Shown here: piece by piece, positions 24,448 to 33,724 of the stretch | How the letters are laid out: every line of letters begins with the position of its first letter | Position numbering within the stretch: position 1 is the stretch's first letter | NCBI GenBank assembly: GCA_045635745.1 | Contig: JAZTWG010000030.1 | Coordinates: 1-35,435 of the forward strand | DNA: 35,435 nt | Origin: SIG78 sp045635745 | Lineage (GTDB): Bacteria; Verrucomicrobiota; Lentisphaeria; Victivallales; Victivallaceae | Direction of reading: 5' to 3' | Made by a program: the position numbers and the translations under genes | Notes under the pieces: model-generated | Told to the model about the DNA's origin: nothing | What the model saw: only the letters and a program-made list of their open reading frames with translations | Databases searched by the model: none

Positions 24448-26493
24448 TCAGCGATCAATCTTACCGTTAACCCAAAGTACGGAATCGCGGCTGTCAATGG
24501 TGATGTTTTGACCTTCCAGTTCAAAAGTTATCGGAACAAAAGCACGATTGAATATAAAATAACCCGTTTGAGTGTCTGTGCTGAGCTTGCGCACAGAGAT
24601 GCTTTCCGGTAATTCCGGCAGCGCTATATAATCATGCAGCAGCTTTTTCATCAACTCTCTTGCGCCTTGTCGATTGAGCTGATCCTGCTCGGTATTGCCA
24701 TGTTTGTGATACTGCATACAGCCAAGCGAAGTACCGATCATTGTCCAGTTTCCGCGGCGGGTAACTGCCGGACGTCCGTCCGCCCAGAAGTAGATAACTT
24801 CCACGTCATTACCGGTAACTTCAAGGGCAGAAGCGTAACCGGAAGCTTCTGCAGTTACCCCGTTAATTTCCATGCGCCACGGCGCGACCTTTTCGGTTGC
24901 CACGCGTTCTTCGATTCTTATTCCGAATTCTTTTTCCAAGTCGCCACCCGGCCACGGATAATTCAGCCATGTATTCTGCTGGCGAAGTGCAAAACCTTCT
25001 TCGGCGATTACTTTGCCCCCTTGGGCTGCAAACTCACGAATCAACGCCAGAATTTCATTTGTCGGCATGTAATACTCTGGCAGATAGAGTATATCGATCT
25101 TATCAAGCTTTTCTTTCAGCAAACGGCTGTCAAAAATCTGCGGTGCGAGTTTCAGTTCGTGCATAAGCGTGTATACTCCGTGGATATTATCCATATAAGG
25201 ATAAACACCGCCATTGGCACGTTTCAGCGATCCGTTGCGGGTGCGGTTTTCTATACTGCTGATCATGTTACTTGAAAGGTCAAACAATATCCCCACCCGA
25301 TGCGGACAGGCTTTGGCATTATAAAGAAAATCGCGGTGGCGATTGACCATTTTGATCAAATCGGCACACTCGCCAGTTACAGGCTTAAAAGAGCCGTCGA
25401 TATTGACCAATCCTGCCAGATCATTTTCATGCCCCAGCCGTTCTGCACGGTACTGCCACAGAACCAATCCTTTACAGCCGCAGGAAAGAGCAGTCATAAC
25501 TTTGTAACGAAAATCTTTGACCGGCAAACGCCCCGACCAGTCACCCCATTCAGGGTAAAGCTCATACACCCAGAAGTATTCTGAAACATTGCGCAGCCAT
25601 TCACCAAGCATAAACGGCATTGCCAGCTGAAAACCTTTATCGAACTTTTCGCCGATAGAGAAACTTGTACCGTAAAAGTCGAAGAGTCGGGCATTTTCCA
25701 CATCATCGGTACAGTCTTCAACTGGTTCATTCACAAGATTGCAACAACCGACATGTGCCATAACAGGACGTGAAGTATCCTTGCTGCGTACTGCGTTTCG
25801 CAGTGTACGCAACCATCCATTCAGCGTAAAGTGGCTCCATTCTCTCCATAAAAACATATCCGCATAGGTCCGGTACGTAGTCGGTGCTTGTACCGAGTCA
25901 AAATCCGCCCAGGCTTTGCCGAAAAAATTATTGAGATTTTCCACCGTGCCGAAACGGCTGCGCAGATAGTTACGGTAAGCCTTTAGCGAGTGCTCACAGG
26001 CACACTCTCCAGAGTGGATACGAGGTTCGTTCCAAATATTCCAAAACAATATGTCTGCATTGTCGCGGTAACGCTCTACTGTTTTATGCACGAATTTTAC
26101 GGCATGAGCCATTACTTGCGGATTATCGAAACAGGGGCGGAACCCGCCCAAATAGAACGCGCCATTGCCATCATAACCGTTGGGAGAACCATTGGGGGCT
26201 ATTGTAGCTCCGGCGAATTCCTCAAACACATAATCAGGTGCATTTTCCAATAAAAATTTGATAATAACTTTTCTGCCGTTAGCTCGAGCCAATTCCAGAA
26301 GTTTATCCACATCATCAAACTCGTAAACACCTTTAATGCGTTCATTCTGCCGCCAGAGTATCCGAATCTGAAAACAATCCATGCCGAGATCGGCAATTTT
26401 TTTTATATCGCCATCCCATTCATGGCTTAGCGGAGTCGGTGCCCGGTAGTATTGTGTACCAAAGTAAAAACGGTCGGGGTGAAGATTTTTCAT
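24448..26493 (-). CDS. Beta-galactosidase-like glycoside hydrolase (GH42 type)
   Basis: The 681-residue protein matches the family-42 layout: a TIM barrel opening with RFYFGTQYYRAPTP and MDCFQIRILWRQNERIKGVYEFDDVDKLLE, the acid/base in ILFWNIWNEPR (E156), the strand-7 region FWVYELYPEWGDW (E311 the candidate nucleophile), then a Rossmann-like trimerisation domain (VGILFDLSSN, ILYLPEYYMPTNE) and a small C-terminal sandwich. Family members remove beta-linked galactose (or related arabinose/xylose) from oligosaccharides. No signal peptide, so cytoplasmic. It is downstream of a prepilin-like gene (114 bp) and the LacI-controlled locus, and probably part of the same sugar response. The ribosome site is a moderate AGGAGATA farther upstream. 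Confidence 0.86.
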   Translation of the reverse strand: MKNLHPDRFYFGTQYYRAPTPLSHEWDGDIKKIADLGMDCFQIRILWRQNERIKGVYEFDDVDKLLELARANGRKVIIKFLLENAPDYVFEEFAGATIAPNGSPNGYDGNGAFYLGGFRPCFDNPQVMAHAVKFVHKTVERYRDNADILFWNIWNEPRIHSGECACEHSLKAYRNYLRSRFGTVENLNNFFGKAWADFDSVQAPTTYRTYADMFLWREWSHFTLNGWLRTLRNAVRSKDTSRPVMAHVGCCNLVNEPVEDCTDDVENARLFDFYGTSFSIGEKFDKGFQLAMPFMLGEWLRNVSEYFWVYELYPEWGDWSGRLPVKDFRYKVMTALSCGCKGLVLWQYRAERLGHENDLAGLVNIDGSFKPVTGECADLIKMVNRHRDFLYNAKACPHRVGILFDLSSNMISSIENRTRNGSLKRANGGVYPYMDNIHGVYTLMHELKLAPQIFDSRLLKEKLDKIDILYLPEYYMPTNEILALIREFAAQGGKVIAEEGFALRQQNTWLNYPWPGGDLEKEFGIRIEERVATEKVAPWRMEINGVTAEASGYASALEVTGNDVEVIYFWADGRPAVTRRGNWTMIGTSLGCMQYHKHGNTEQDQLNRQGARELMKKLLHDYIALPELPESISVRKLSTDTQTGYFIFNRAFVPITFELEGQNITIDSRDSVLWVNGKIDR

Positions 26494-26607
26494 TTTATAA
26501 GTATTCTGTTAGGAGATATTTTCAGTGAAAATGCACAAAAACGGCTTGCTGATGCTGTATAAAAAAAACTCCGGTATGCCAGCTATGAAAATCGGCGTAC
26601 AACAATA

Positions 26608-27441
26608 TCAACGGTCACCCTGCGCATATTCAAGAATGTAACCAGGAGCATAGAATGGCATTTTCCAGTTATCGACATTAATAAATTCGCCTTTGGAGTC
26701 ATTGAATGTATCAGCATGTCCGTCAGCCCAGATTATATTGATACCTTTACCATGTCCGCCATAAACAGTGGAGTCTCCGGAAAGCAAATATGAGTCTTCA
26801 CGCAAAATATCCATTCCTAACGGCATGGTTGCAGGGCTGTTTGGGGATACATTGGCAGCATATTTTGAATTCCAAGGCTTAAATGGACCGGACAGCCTGT
26901 AACTGTACCAGTTATCATTACCACTGGATTCATCATAGTTCCAAATGGCAGTGGCATAACCAGTTTTGTATTTAGTACTGCTGGCAGTGGGAGAGTCAAA
27001 GAAATATTTTTCATATGTAATGACAGTTCCGCTGGGACAAAACATGGCTTTGCCATCAACGATATAGCCCCCGGTATACAAATGCCCCCAACCGGAAGGA
27101 TTTTTTTCACTGCCGATGCGCGTTTGATAGCCACGCCAAATGGGCGGACGGTAATCTGAATTATTACTGCCGTACATGGTTGCACCAATCCCCATATTTT
27201 TAAGGTTGCTGAGACAAGTGGCACTGCGGGCGCGTTCACGGGCTGCCGAAAGTGCGGGCAGAAGCATGGCTGCCAGAATTGCAATGATGGCGATGACCAC
27301 CAGAAGCTCTATTAAGGTGAAGCTGTACAGCTTCACCTGCCTGCAGGCAGGCCTGTTTTTTCTCTGTATACCGTTCATCCCATTACAGCAGAGATGTGAA
27401 GTATTTACCAGAAGCTCTATGAGTGTAAAGATCTTTTTCAT
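26608..27441 (-). CDS. Prepilin-type protein with duplicated leader (in-frame insertion)
   Basis: The 277-residue product starts MKKIFTLIELLV, which should continue as the usual hydrophobic helix, but instead runs into 36 extra residues (NTSHLCCNGMNG ... ACRQVKLYS) and then starts again with FTLIELLVVIAIIAILAAML. The rest is typical of the family: ALSAARERARSATCLSNLKN and the H-x9-DG motif in HGKGINIIWADGHAD. The insertion is exactly 108 bp and keeps the frame. ATG 27441 is chosen over TTG 27456 because AAAGG lies seven bases before it. It sits between the 1662-aa secreted protein and the GH42 enzyme. Whether the protein is still processed correctly is doubtful: the first leader site is followed by no full membrane helix, the second has a 40-residue leader. 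Confidence 0.85.
   Translation of the reverse strand: MKKIFTLIELLVNTSHLCCNGMNGIQRKNRPACRQVKLYSFTLIELLVVIAIIAILAAMLLPALSAARERARSATCLSNLKNMGIGATMYGSNNSDYRPPIWRGYQTRIGSEKNPSGWGHLYTGGYIVDGKAMFCPSGTVITYEKYFFDSPTASSTKYKTGYATAIWNYDESSGNDNWYSYRLSGPFKPWNSKYAANVSPNSPATMPLGMDILREDSYLLSGDSTVYGGHGKGINIIWADGHADTFNDSKGEFINVDNWKMPFYAPGYILEYAQGDR
27299..27420 (-). repeat. 108-bp in-frame insertion with 14-bp direct repeats and two palindromes
   Basis: The 14 bp ACCAGAAGCTCTAT occur at 27299-27312 and again at 27407-27420, 108 bp apart; they encode the repeated IELLV codons. Between them lie a perfect 24-bp palindrome (27315-27338, core GAAGCTGTACAGCTTC) and, overlapping its end, a perfect 16-bp palindrome CCTGCCTGCAGGCAGG (27336-27351). 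The structure resembles a small palindromic element with target duplication, or a join between two prepilin genes. Confidence 0.8.
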
Positions 27442-27467
27442 GGTTTTACCTTTCAATTATTGTTACA

Positions 27468-27495
27468 ATTATGAATACAGCTTTTTTACATACAA
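27468..27495 (-). promoter_or_regulatory. Promoter of the prepilin-like gene
   Basis: Minus strand TTGTAT (27490-27495) and CATAAT (27468-27473), 16 bp apart, about 27 bp before the ATG. Just upstream is an inverted repeat TTCTGCA-t-TGCAGAA (27497-27511), either an operator or the end of the preceding transcript. Confidence 0.45.
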
Positions 27496-27578
27496 CTTCT
27501 GCATTGCAGAAAATTATATTAAAATTGCACCTTATTAAAAAATGTATAGATTTTTATTACTCCTTTTGTTTGTATTTT

Positions 27579-30500
27579 TTACCATATAAGTTCAAATGCG
27601 TCGAAATTACGATATTGCTTGCCGGGTGCCAACGATATATGCATACTTTTGCCGGTACCGCTGCGGTTGCGCCCCATGTTGAAACTTTTGAAATCCTCTA
27701 TGGGAATTGCAGCTTCCAGACGCCAGACTTTTTTATCAACCACACCTTTCCATTGCGGGGAGGTTGCTGGTTGGCGTTTTTTGCCGGTTACTTTGGCGGC
27801 GTAATCCAGATTGTTCGCCGCTAAAATGTAATGTTTGAAACTTTTGCCGTCACGGTACTGAAAATATATTTCAATACCATCAATATACCAGGCAAATTGT
27901 GCAGCGGAATCGTTATTGATCAGCCGATCAGGGTCGGTGAACTCGGCTGCAACATAGATAAATTTATCGTCACGCAGCATCCGGATAACAGTAGGAGGTA
28001 TTTTTGCAGTAAGTGCCCCAAGTGCGTAAAACTCGTTGAAGACTGCTGCCTGTGCCCAATCCGCTTCGTTAACATTGCCGTCAATGGTGATCCTGCCGCC
28101 GGCACGGGGAAGTTTGACCGCTCTCTTTTCCACTCTGGTACGGCCGCCTTTGACTGGCAGAAGTTTATTGAGTTTTGCCCCGGTTGGCAGCTTATCGTAA
28201 GTGCCTTCGACAGTTACACTGATCTTGCGGTCAGGCGCGGGATTCTGGTAGCAAAGACCAATCCACAATCTGCCATCCCAGTTGCCAGGGGAGCAGAGTT
28301 CATAAGTATCGAGATAATAAACCTCCTCTTTTACTTCATCCGTACCCATGCCGAAACTGGATAAACTGAACATATTCTGGGGAACTTTCCGTGTTCCCCA
28401 GGCAAGCGGGTCCCCGTTGCGGCGGCGGTCGGACAAGATCCCCATACCGGCAAAACTGCGTACGGTATAACCTTGGGGAGTGCCAAAGTCAAAAGAGAGT
28501 GCCAGAGTGGTATCAGCATCACCGTAACGGTGCGAAATATTGCGGCTGTTGGTCGTATGGCCATATTTGGCAAACCACCAGAAATTGCCGGAAACCCTGA
28601 CTTTCAGATAGCGTTTTGCTTTGATTTCCAGTGCTCCGGCGTTGACGCCTCGCACAAATTGCAGATTGGGGTCGGCAGCAAAATCAATACGGCCTTTGCC
28701 GGCATCAACAGTAACTTTACCGTTGCCGGGACTGTCGACAATACCAATACCTGTAACCTCAATATCGGATCGGGCCGTTTTTATATTAACCTTGCTTACT
28801 TTGCGGACACTTTTTGAAGCAGGATAACGCGCTTCAAGCCGTGGATATTTGCTCGGTGCGTTGTTCAGATAAAAAGTTTCAGCAGTCAGAACTTTACCGT
28901 TTACATCCAGTACACAAGCAGTATATTTGCCGCCGGTCAGCACGGTCGGAAGTTGAATAACCAAATCAGAATTGGCTTTGATCGGTGTACTCCAAACCGG
29001 TAAAGCAGGATTTTCCGGCGAGTATATATTCAATTGCAAATGTTTATTGCCCCTGCCTTTAAGCTTAACTCTCATTGTTCTGCCGGCAGAATCTTTGCTT
29101 ATATCCATAACATATTTACCTTGAGCCGGAGCAGGATTATTGATAAAAACAGCCTTGACCTTGCTGGAACCTTCCGGTACAGTCAGGCGAACAAAACGAC
29201 CGTCAGCAAGATAGAATGGAGTGAACTCAACTGTCTTGCCGTTAACTCTGACATCGCCCACGATTTTTCCTTTTGGCAGCAATATAAGTATTTCTGCAGT
29301 TTTGCGACCGGATTCCACTTGCAGATTGCAGCTGCTGCTGTCGCCTTCGCCGGTAATACGTACTTTCAAAGTTTCCGAAAGTAACATCTGATTGCGCATA
29401 TTATCCACGCTGAAGACCAACGCCGGAGTTTGCGTAATATATACGAGTTTCATGGAACCGGGCTTGAGCGATACTTTTCGTTTCAGGATATCAACATAAT
29501 TGATTTTTTCCATAAAACTTGCGGCCACGATAAAGTCGCTCTGCCAGCCGGTGGTGCGGTAGGCTTCTTCAGCTTCCGGTTCGGTGGCAGTACCTTTATG
29601 TTTGGCGTGGTCCATGAGTTCATACTCAAAAATATATAGCGGTTTGTCAGAATCAAATTTGCCCAGCGGCGCAACTTCCACACTCATATCGCAGTTGGCC
29701 GTTTGGTTATGATGCGAGCGAATCATTACCCAGCCGCTATCGCCGACAGTCAACGGCATAAGCTCAAAAAGTTCAGCATTATTGTAACGCCAGTTGGGCA
29801 AATACCGGGCGGGGACCAGTTGGGCACAGCGAGTTTGCTGGCTTGCCGAAAGCAGCGATACATTTGCCAGCATATCATCGTTACGCGACTTGGTCATGCG
29901 CAATCCGGTACCGACCACATATTGCCGGACAGCTTTATCCACCTGCGGTGTCCAGTAAATGTAAAGCGGACTGAAGCGTGGATCGGGCCGCTGCCAGAGT
30001 TTGAACTTATACATCCAGGTGGCACCGTCGCGCCAGTTGTTGGTAAATACACCGCTGGAGTTTTCAAAGTATCCCCAGTCAGCCAGCGGGTTTTCCGGAT
30101 GATTAAAGAATATTGCGCGATCACCGTCACGGCGTATGTCGTTGCGGATACGCATATAGAGCCGGTCGTAAGCATCGGGTTCATCAATGCGCAGATTTTT
30201 CCAGTCGATCGCCGAGGGAGAACCTCCTCCATCCAGATACCAGATATCCTGATTGAAATCGCGAATAAACTTAGTTATGGCTGTAAATGCTTCGTCCCCG
30301 GATTCTTTAATACCGATCAGCCGATAGTAGTTGGTTCCCCAGTTGGGGAAAAAGTTAAGAAGATTACCCTGCGCATTTTCCTTTATGAACCAGTTGGGAT
30401 GCGCCCGGTAGAGTTTGCTGTTATCGGTGGCACTCCAAAGCCAGGTGTATTCACAAATTTTGATACCAGGAGCGGCTTTGCGGAGTTTGCTGATTCTGGC

Positions 30501-32567
30501 GCGAACTTCATCGCCGGTCATTATGCCGCCGAACTGGTTGCGCAGTTTATCGGTGGGGAAGTCACCCCAATTGAAGTTACCGTCTTTTGCTGTGTAGTTC
30601 AGGATGCCCTCACGGATGATCCCTTGAAAATACTGTGCAGCCAGCACCGAATTATCACCAAACATGGAGTTCCAGCCTGCCCCGCAGATATAGCGTACAT
30701 CATCCAACCATGCCGGACGGGTGATGGCAGCCCGGAATGCTTTGGCTTCGGGCAGTTCAAGATAGCGGTCAAAAGCTTGCGGCATACTACCGGATGTTAT
30801 GATCAAACGGCTTTCGATCGAACCGCTGGCGGCATTGGGATTGACTTCAAACAAGCCATCTCCCAGAATCCAACCGTTCCCGGTGAAAATTGTACGCTTG
30901 TCGCCGAAACCAGCCACCGTAACGGTTCCGGAACCGATCTGTACATAACGGTCTTTGTAGAAATATCGTGTATGCAGAAATGTTTTGCCGCTTTTGGGGG
31001 ATTCCAAAACTACCACCGGCCCGGAGTCAGCTGGCAGATCCATGTTGAAATCATCAGCCAGACGGTGTTCAAGTGTATGTCCAGCTCCCCAGCTTTCGTA
31101 GCGTGAGCCTTTACGAACTTCCTGCGGGATCAGCACTTGGGTGGAAGTTTGCAATATCTGACGGTCTTTCCGGCTGGAGTCAAAGCTCAAGCGGGTAAAA
31201 AACACTCCATCATGCCAACCGTATTGGCGTTTGAAAGTGATCCCCGGATATTTATCAAAGGTAAAGACTACTTCCACTGTACCATCATTCAGCAGCTTGC
31301 AGAAACTTACTTTGGCTGCCCAGTCATTGAGCTTTACGGATTTTTTGCCGTCAGAGAGATCGTACAATCCCCAAATACGTTTGACAAGTACAGAATTTTC
31401 AACAGTCAGCTCAACGGCAATACCGTTTTTTCTGCAAACGGCAAATGAACCATTGGCAGTTTTACTTATGCAGTAGTTTTCAGCATTAAGTTCAGGCATA
31501 TCCGGTCCGTAATTGTAACTGGCATTGGCAACTGCGGTAAATTCTTCATCAGAGGGGATTTTCCCTGAAAAACTGATTTCGCCGAACTGGATGAAAAAAT
31601 CGCTGCGGCTGCGGCTCATACGCAACCGGAAATAACGGCCCAGAGCATTAAGTTTTTTGCCTTCCACAGCATACTTTTGCACTTTCCCGTCGGTATTACT
31701 GTTGACAATATGACCGCTGGCCCGCCATGATTTGCCATCCTGACTGCTTTCCACTGTTATATCAGCAATGTTCTGTCCGGGAGCGGCAACTGCTTCCACC
31801 CTGATACCGTCAACCAGATAAAGCGCACCCAAATCAAAAACGATTGAAGGGTCGGATGAATATTGCGGATACATGCATTGTGTGTTTTTATCAAGTTTGC
31901 CGTCGGTCAAAAGAGTATTTTTTGCATCACCTGATTCAGGCGCATTTTCATAGCGGTAATTCTGCACAAAAATCTTACCGTTGCCGGGGCTGCGGGGAAT
32001 GAATTTCAGATTGGCAACGGCCAGCATTTCGCCGGTTTTGTTCAATGCTCCATACACACAGAAATGCATCCGCCTGGTAAGCCCGTAAGCCGGAGCTGAC
32101 CCCTGATGCGGAAAGCCGGAATTGGTACGGGGATCTACCGGAATACGAATGTGGTTCCACTGTCCATGAGTGTATTTGAAACTCAAAAACAAACCAGTAC
32201 CCTTCCGTCCATCCTCACCGTAATAAACCTTCAACAGTGCATTTCCACTGCGCGAATAAGCGGTCTGGTAAAAGTCGAACTCGATCCAGCCGACTTTGGA
32301 CATATCCAGAGCTTCTGGCAAATGCAAATCCATGCCCTGATAAGCACCGTTACTGATTGCTTTTACTTGCACCGCAGATCCGACCGGACTTTTTATAAGA
32401 CTGATTTCCGGTTTAACCGGAGCTTTTCCGCCGGTAGAACCAACCCAGAATCTGGTTTGCATGTAATCGGTGTTGAACAAATCTGCCGCACTTACAGTAC
32501 AGGATATGACGAACAGCACTGCCGCAGACAACATCAGTTTGAAGTTGTCGGTAAAAAATCTTCTCAT
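27579..32567 (-). CDS. Very large secreted multidomain protein, candidate glycoside hydrolase
   Basis: The 1662-residue protein has a signal peptide (hydrophobic 12-25, cleavage near VSA27), a beta-sandwich (about 30-190), an F5/8-type (CBM32-like) domain (about 215-335; SIVFDLGALYLVDGIRVEAV, ITVESSQDGKSW), a beta-supersandwich (about 350-610), then a TIM-barrel-like stretch (about 615-900) with KICEYTWLWSATD and DIWYLDGGGSPSAIDW. The last places an aspartate (near 779) where clan GH-D/GH36-like enzymes keep theirs. Beta domains follow and a CBM9/DOMON-like domain ends the protein (about 1485-1662; RITIDGNVNEADW, FIYVAAEFTDPD). I cannot assign a known GH family. AAAGGGAG precedes the ATG. A LacI-type operator lies 21 bp upstream of the start, so expression is probably sugar-induced. 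Confidence 0.85.
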   Translation of the reverse strand: MRRFFTDNFKLMLSAAVLFVISCTVSAADLFNTDYMQTRFWVGSTGGKAPVKPEISLIKSPVGSAVQVKAISNGAYQGMDLHLPEALDMSKVGWIEFDFYQTAYSRSGNALLKVYYGEDGRKGTGLFLSFKYTHGQWNHIRIPVDPRTNSGFPHQGSAPAYGLTRRMHFCVYGALNKTGEMLAVANLKFIPRSPGNGKIFVQNYRYENAPESGDAKNTLLTDGKLDKNTQCMYPQYSSDPSIVFDLGALYLVDGIRVEAVAAPGQNIADITVESSQDGKSWRASGHIVNSNTDGKVQKYAVEGKKLNALGRYFRLRMSRSRSDFFIQFGEISFSGKIPSDEEFTAVANASYNYGPDMPELNAENYCISKTANGSFAVCRKNGIAVELTVENSVLVKRIWGLYDLSDGKKSVKLNDWAAKVSFCKLLNDGTVEVVFTFDKYPGITFKRQYGWHDGVFFTRLSFDSSRKDRQILQTSTQVLIPQEVRKGSRYESWGAGHTLEHRLADDFNMDLPADSGPVVVLESPKSGKTFLHTRYFYKDRYVQIGSGTVTVAGFGDKRTIFTGNGWILGDGLFEVNPNAASGSIESRLIITSGSMPQAFDRYLELPEAKAFRAAITRPAWLDDVRYICGAGWNSMFGDNSVLAAQYFQGIIREGILNYTAKDGNFNWGDFPTDKLRNQFGGIMTGDEVRARISKLRKAAPGIKICEYTWLWSATDNSKLYRAHPNWFIKENAQGNLLNFFPNWGTNYYRLIGIKESGDEAFTAITKFIRDFNQDIWYLDGGGSPSAIDWKNLRIDEPDAYDRLYMRIRNDIRRDGDRAIFFNHPENPLADWGYFENSSGVFTNNWRDGATWMYKFKLWQRPDPRFSPLYIYWTPQVDKAVRQYVVGTGLRMTKSRNDDMLANVSLLSASQQTRCAQLVPARYLPNWRYNNAELFELMPLTVGDSGWVMIRSHHNQTANCDMSVEVAPLGKFDSDKPLYIFEYELMDHAKHKGTATEPEAEEAYRTTGWQSDFIVAASFMEKINYVDILKRKVSLKPGSMKLVYITQTPALVFSVDNMRNQMLLSETLKVRITGEGDSSSCNLQVESGRKTAEILILLPKGKIVGDVRVNGKTVEFTPFYLADGRFVRLTVPEGSSKVKAVFINNPAPAQGKYVMDISKDSAGRTMRVKLKGRGNKHLQLNIYSPENPALPVWSTPIKANSDLVIQLPTVLTGGKYTACVLDVNGKVLTAETFYLNNAPSKYPRLEARYPASKSVRKVSKVNIKTARSDIEVTGIGIVDSPGNGKVTVDAGKGRIDFAADPNLQFVRGVNAGALEIKAKRYLKVRVSGNFWWFAKYGHTTNSRNISHRYGDADTTLALSFDFGTPQGYTVRSFAGMGILSDRRRNGDPLAWGTRKVPQNMFSLSSFGMGTDEVKEEVYYLDTYELCSPGNWDGRLWIGLCYQNPAPDRKISVTVEGTYDKLPTGAKLNKLLPVKGGRTRVEKRAVKLPRAGGRITIDGNVNEADWAQAAVFNEFYALGALTAKIPPTVIRMLRDDKFIYVAAEFTDPDRLINNDSAAQFAWYIDGIEIYFQYRDGKSFKHYILAANNLDYAAKVTGKKRQPATSPQWKGVVDKKVWRLEAAIPIEDFKSFNMGRNRSGTGKSMHISLAPGKQYRNFDAFELIW

Positions 32568-32587
32568 AAAACTCCCTTTCTAAGTTA

Positions 32588-32601
32588 TTGCAACGTTGCA
32601 A
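32588..32601. promoter_or_regulatory. LacI-type operator before the 1662-aa gene
   Basis: Perfect 14-bp palindrome TTGCAACGTTGCAA with the central CG typical of LacI/GalR operators, between lacI and the large secreted protein gene. It differs from the site at 33704-33717 at one position. Confidence 0.8.
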
Positions 32602-32645
32602 TTTTTGTACAACAAAAACTTTCCCGCTTTATTCTACTGATTTTT

Positions 32646-33671
32646 TCAGCAAAATGGTGATTTTCCCGCCGGTCCGGAACTGCCGCCGATTTGCAGTTCA
32701 GGCAACAGTCTGACATTAGACAGATTTTTTTCGCCGTTGATGGAACGCATAAGCAGTTCACCTGCAGTGCTTCCCTGTAATTCAAAAGGTTGAGCCGCCG
32801 TGGTCAGCACAGGCAAAGTACAGCGAGATATTTCTGCGCCGTCAAATCCGGTAACTGAAAAATCCTGCGGAACCTTAAAACCTCTGGCCGCCGCAGCAGC
32901 AATCACTCCGGCTGCGGTAAAATCATTATACGTCAATATTGCAGTAACCGGAGAACGCTGTTGGCAAATCATTTCAAAACCGCGTTTTCCTGCTTGAAAT
33001 CGTTTTTGGCAGATCCAGCTGTGTTCACCGGTATCCGGTTCGATTAATTTTAAAGTCCCGCCAGCACTTTTAATCATCTTTTCAGCGTGATCATCATAAA
33101 CGCTGCGTCGGAGGATTTTTGCAAAATTACGATGCCCCAGCTTAAGTAAATGCCCAACAGTGATTTCTGCCGCTGCCACCGGATCCGTAAAGATCCATGG
33201 TATGTTGTATTCGGTTGAATCCATTCCCAGACCGACAGCTGGACGATTATGCAACAATTTATTACGAACGGGTTCGAATTCATCACGCCCATCAGGAAGC
33301 ACAATTACGCCATCAACATTTCGCGCGAGCATAAGCTCCACTCGTTCCGTGATATCTTCAACTGATTGGTATGTAGCAACAAGCATCCCCATGTGATGCT
33401 TAATGAGTACATTGTCTAAACCTTGCAAGAACCCGGGCACAATCACGTTCTGATTGATATTGGGAACCAAAACACCGACCAGATAACTACGTCCTGACCG
33501 TAAAGCTCGCGCTGCCAGATTGGGCCGATAGCCCAACTCTCGCGCTTTTGCTTCCACAAGGGCACATGTTTCTTCGCTGAAACGCAACTCCAAACCACGA
33601 CCTCGCAGAATCGCAGAAACTGTCGAATAGCTTATATTCAACGCATGAGCCACATCTTTAATGGTTGCCAT
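32646..33671 (-). CDS. LacI/GalR-family transcriptional regulator
   Basis: A 341-residue protein with an N-terminal helix-turn-helix (ATIKDVAHALNISYSTVSAILRG, residues 2-24) and the hinge helix LGYRPNLAARALRSGRS, followed by the periplasmic-binding-protein-like sensor domain (YLVGVLVPNINQNV, VDGVIVLP, AILTYNDFTAAGVIAAAAARGFKVPQDFSVTGFDG). It binds a sugar and then leaves DNA. The operators in front of its own gene and of the next gene match each other, so it should repress both itself and the downstream carbohydrate genes. The inducer is not known; galactose-containing oligosaccharides are plausible from the GH42 enzyme. It is the first gene of the leftward locus; its stop is 78 bp before the next start. 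Confidence 0.95.
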   Translation of the reverse strand: MATIKDVAHALNISYSTVSAILRGRGLELRFSEETCALVEAKARELGYRPNLAARALRSGRSYLVGVLVPNINQNVIVPGFLQGLDNVLIKHHMGMLVATYQSVEDITERVELMLARNVDGVIVLPDGRDEFEPVRNKLLHNRPAVGLGMDSTEYNIPWIFTDPVAAAEITVGHLLKLGHRNFAKILRRSVYDDHAEKMIKSAGGTLKLIEPDTGEHSWICQKRFQAGKRGFEMICQQRSPVTAILTYNDFTAAGVIAAAAARGFKVPQDFSVTGFDGAEISRCTLPVLTTAAQPFELQGSTAGELLMRSINGEKNLSNVRLLPELQIGGSSGPAGKSPFC

Positions 33672-33703
33672 TTTTTAACTCCGGAATACTGCTGAAAAAG
33701 TAA

Positions 33704-33717
33704 TTGCATCGTTGCAA
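33704..33717. promoter_or_regulatory. LacI-type operator before lacI
   Basis: TTGCATCGTTGCAA, one mismatch from a palindrome and from the site at 32588-32601. It overlaps the predicted transcription start of lacI, a position suited to autorepression. Confidence 0.78.
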
Positions 33718-33724
33718 CAAGATA

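Noticed and set aside
29703..31106. A 467-codon + frame
   Set aside because: It is antisense to the 1662-aa gene, without motifs or ribosome site.
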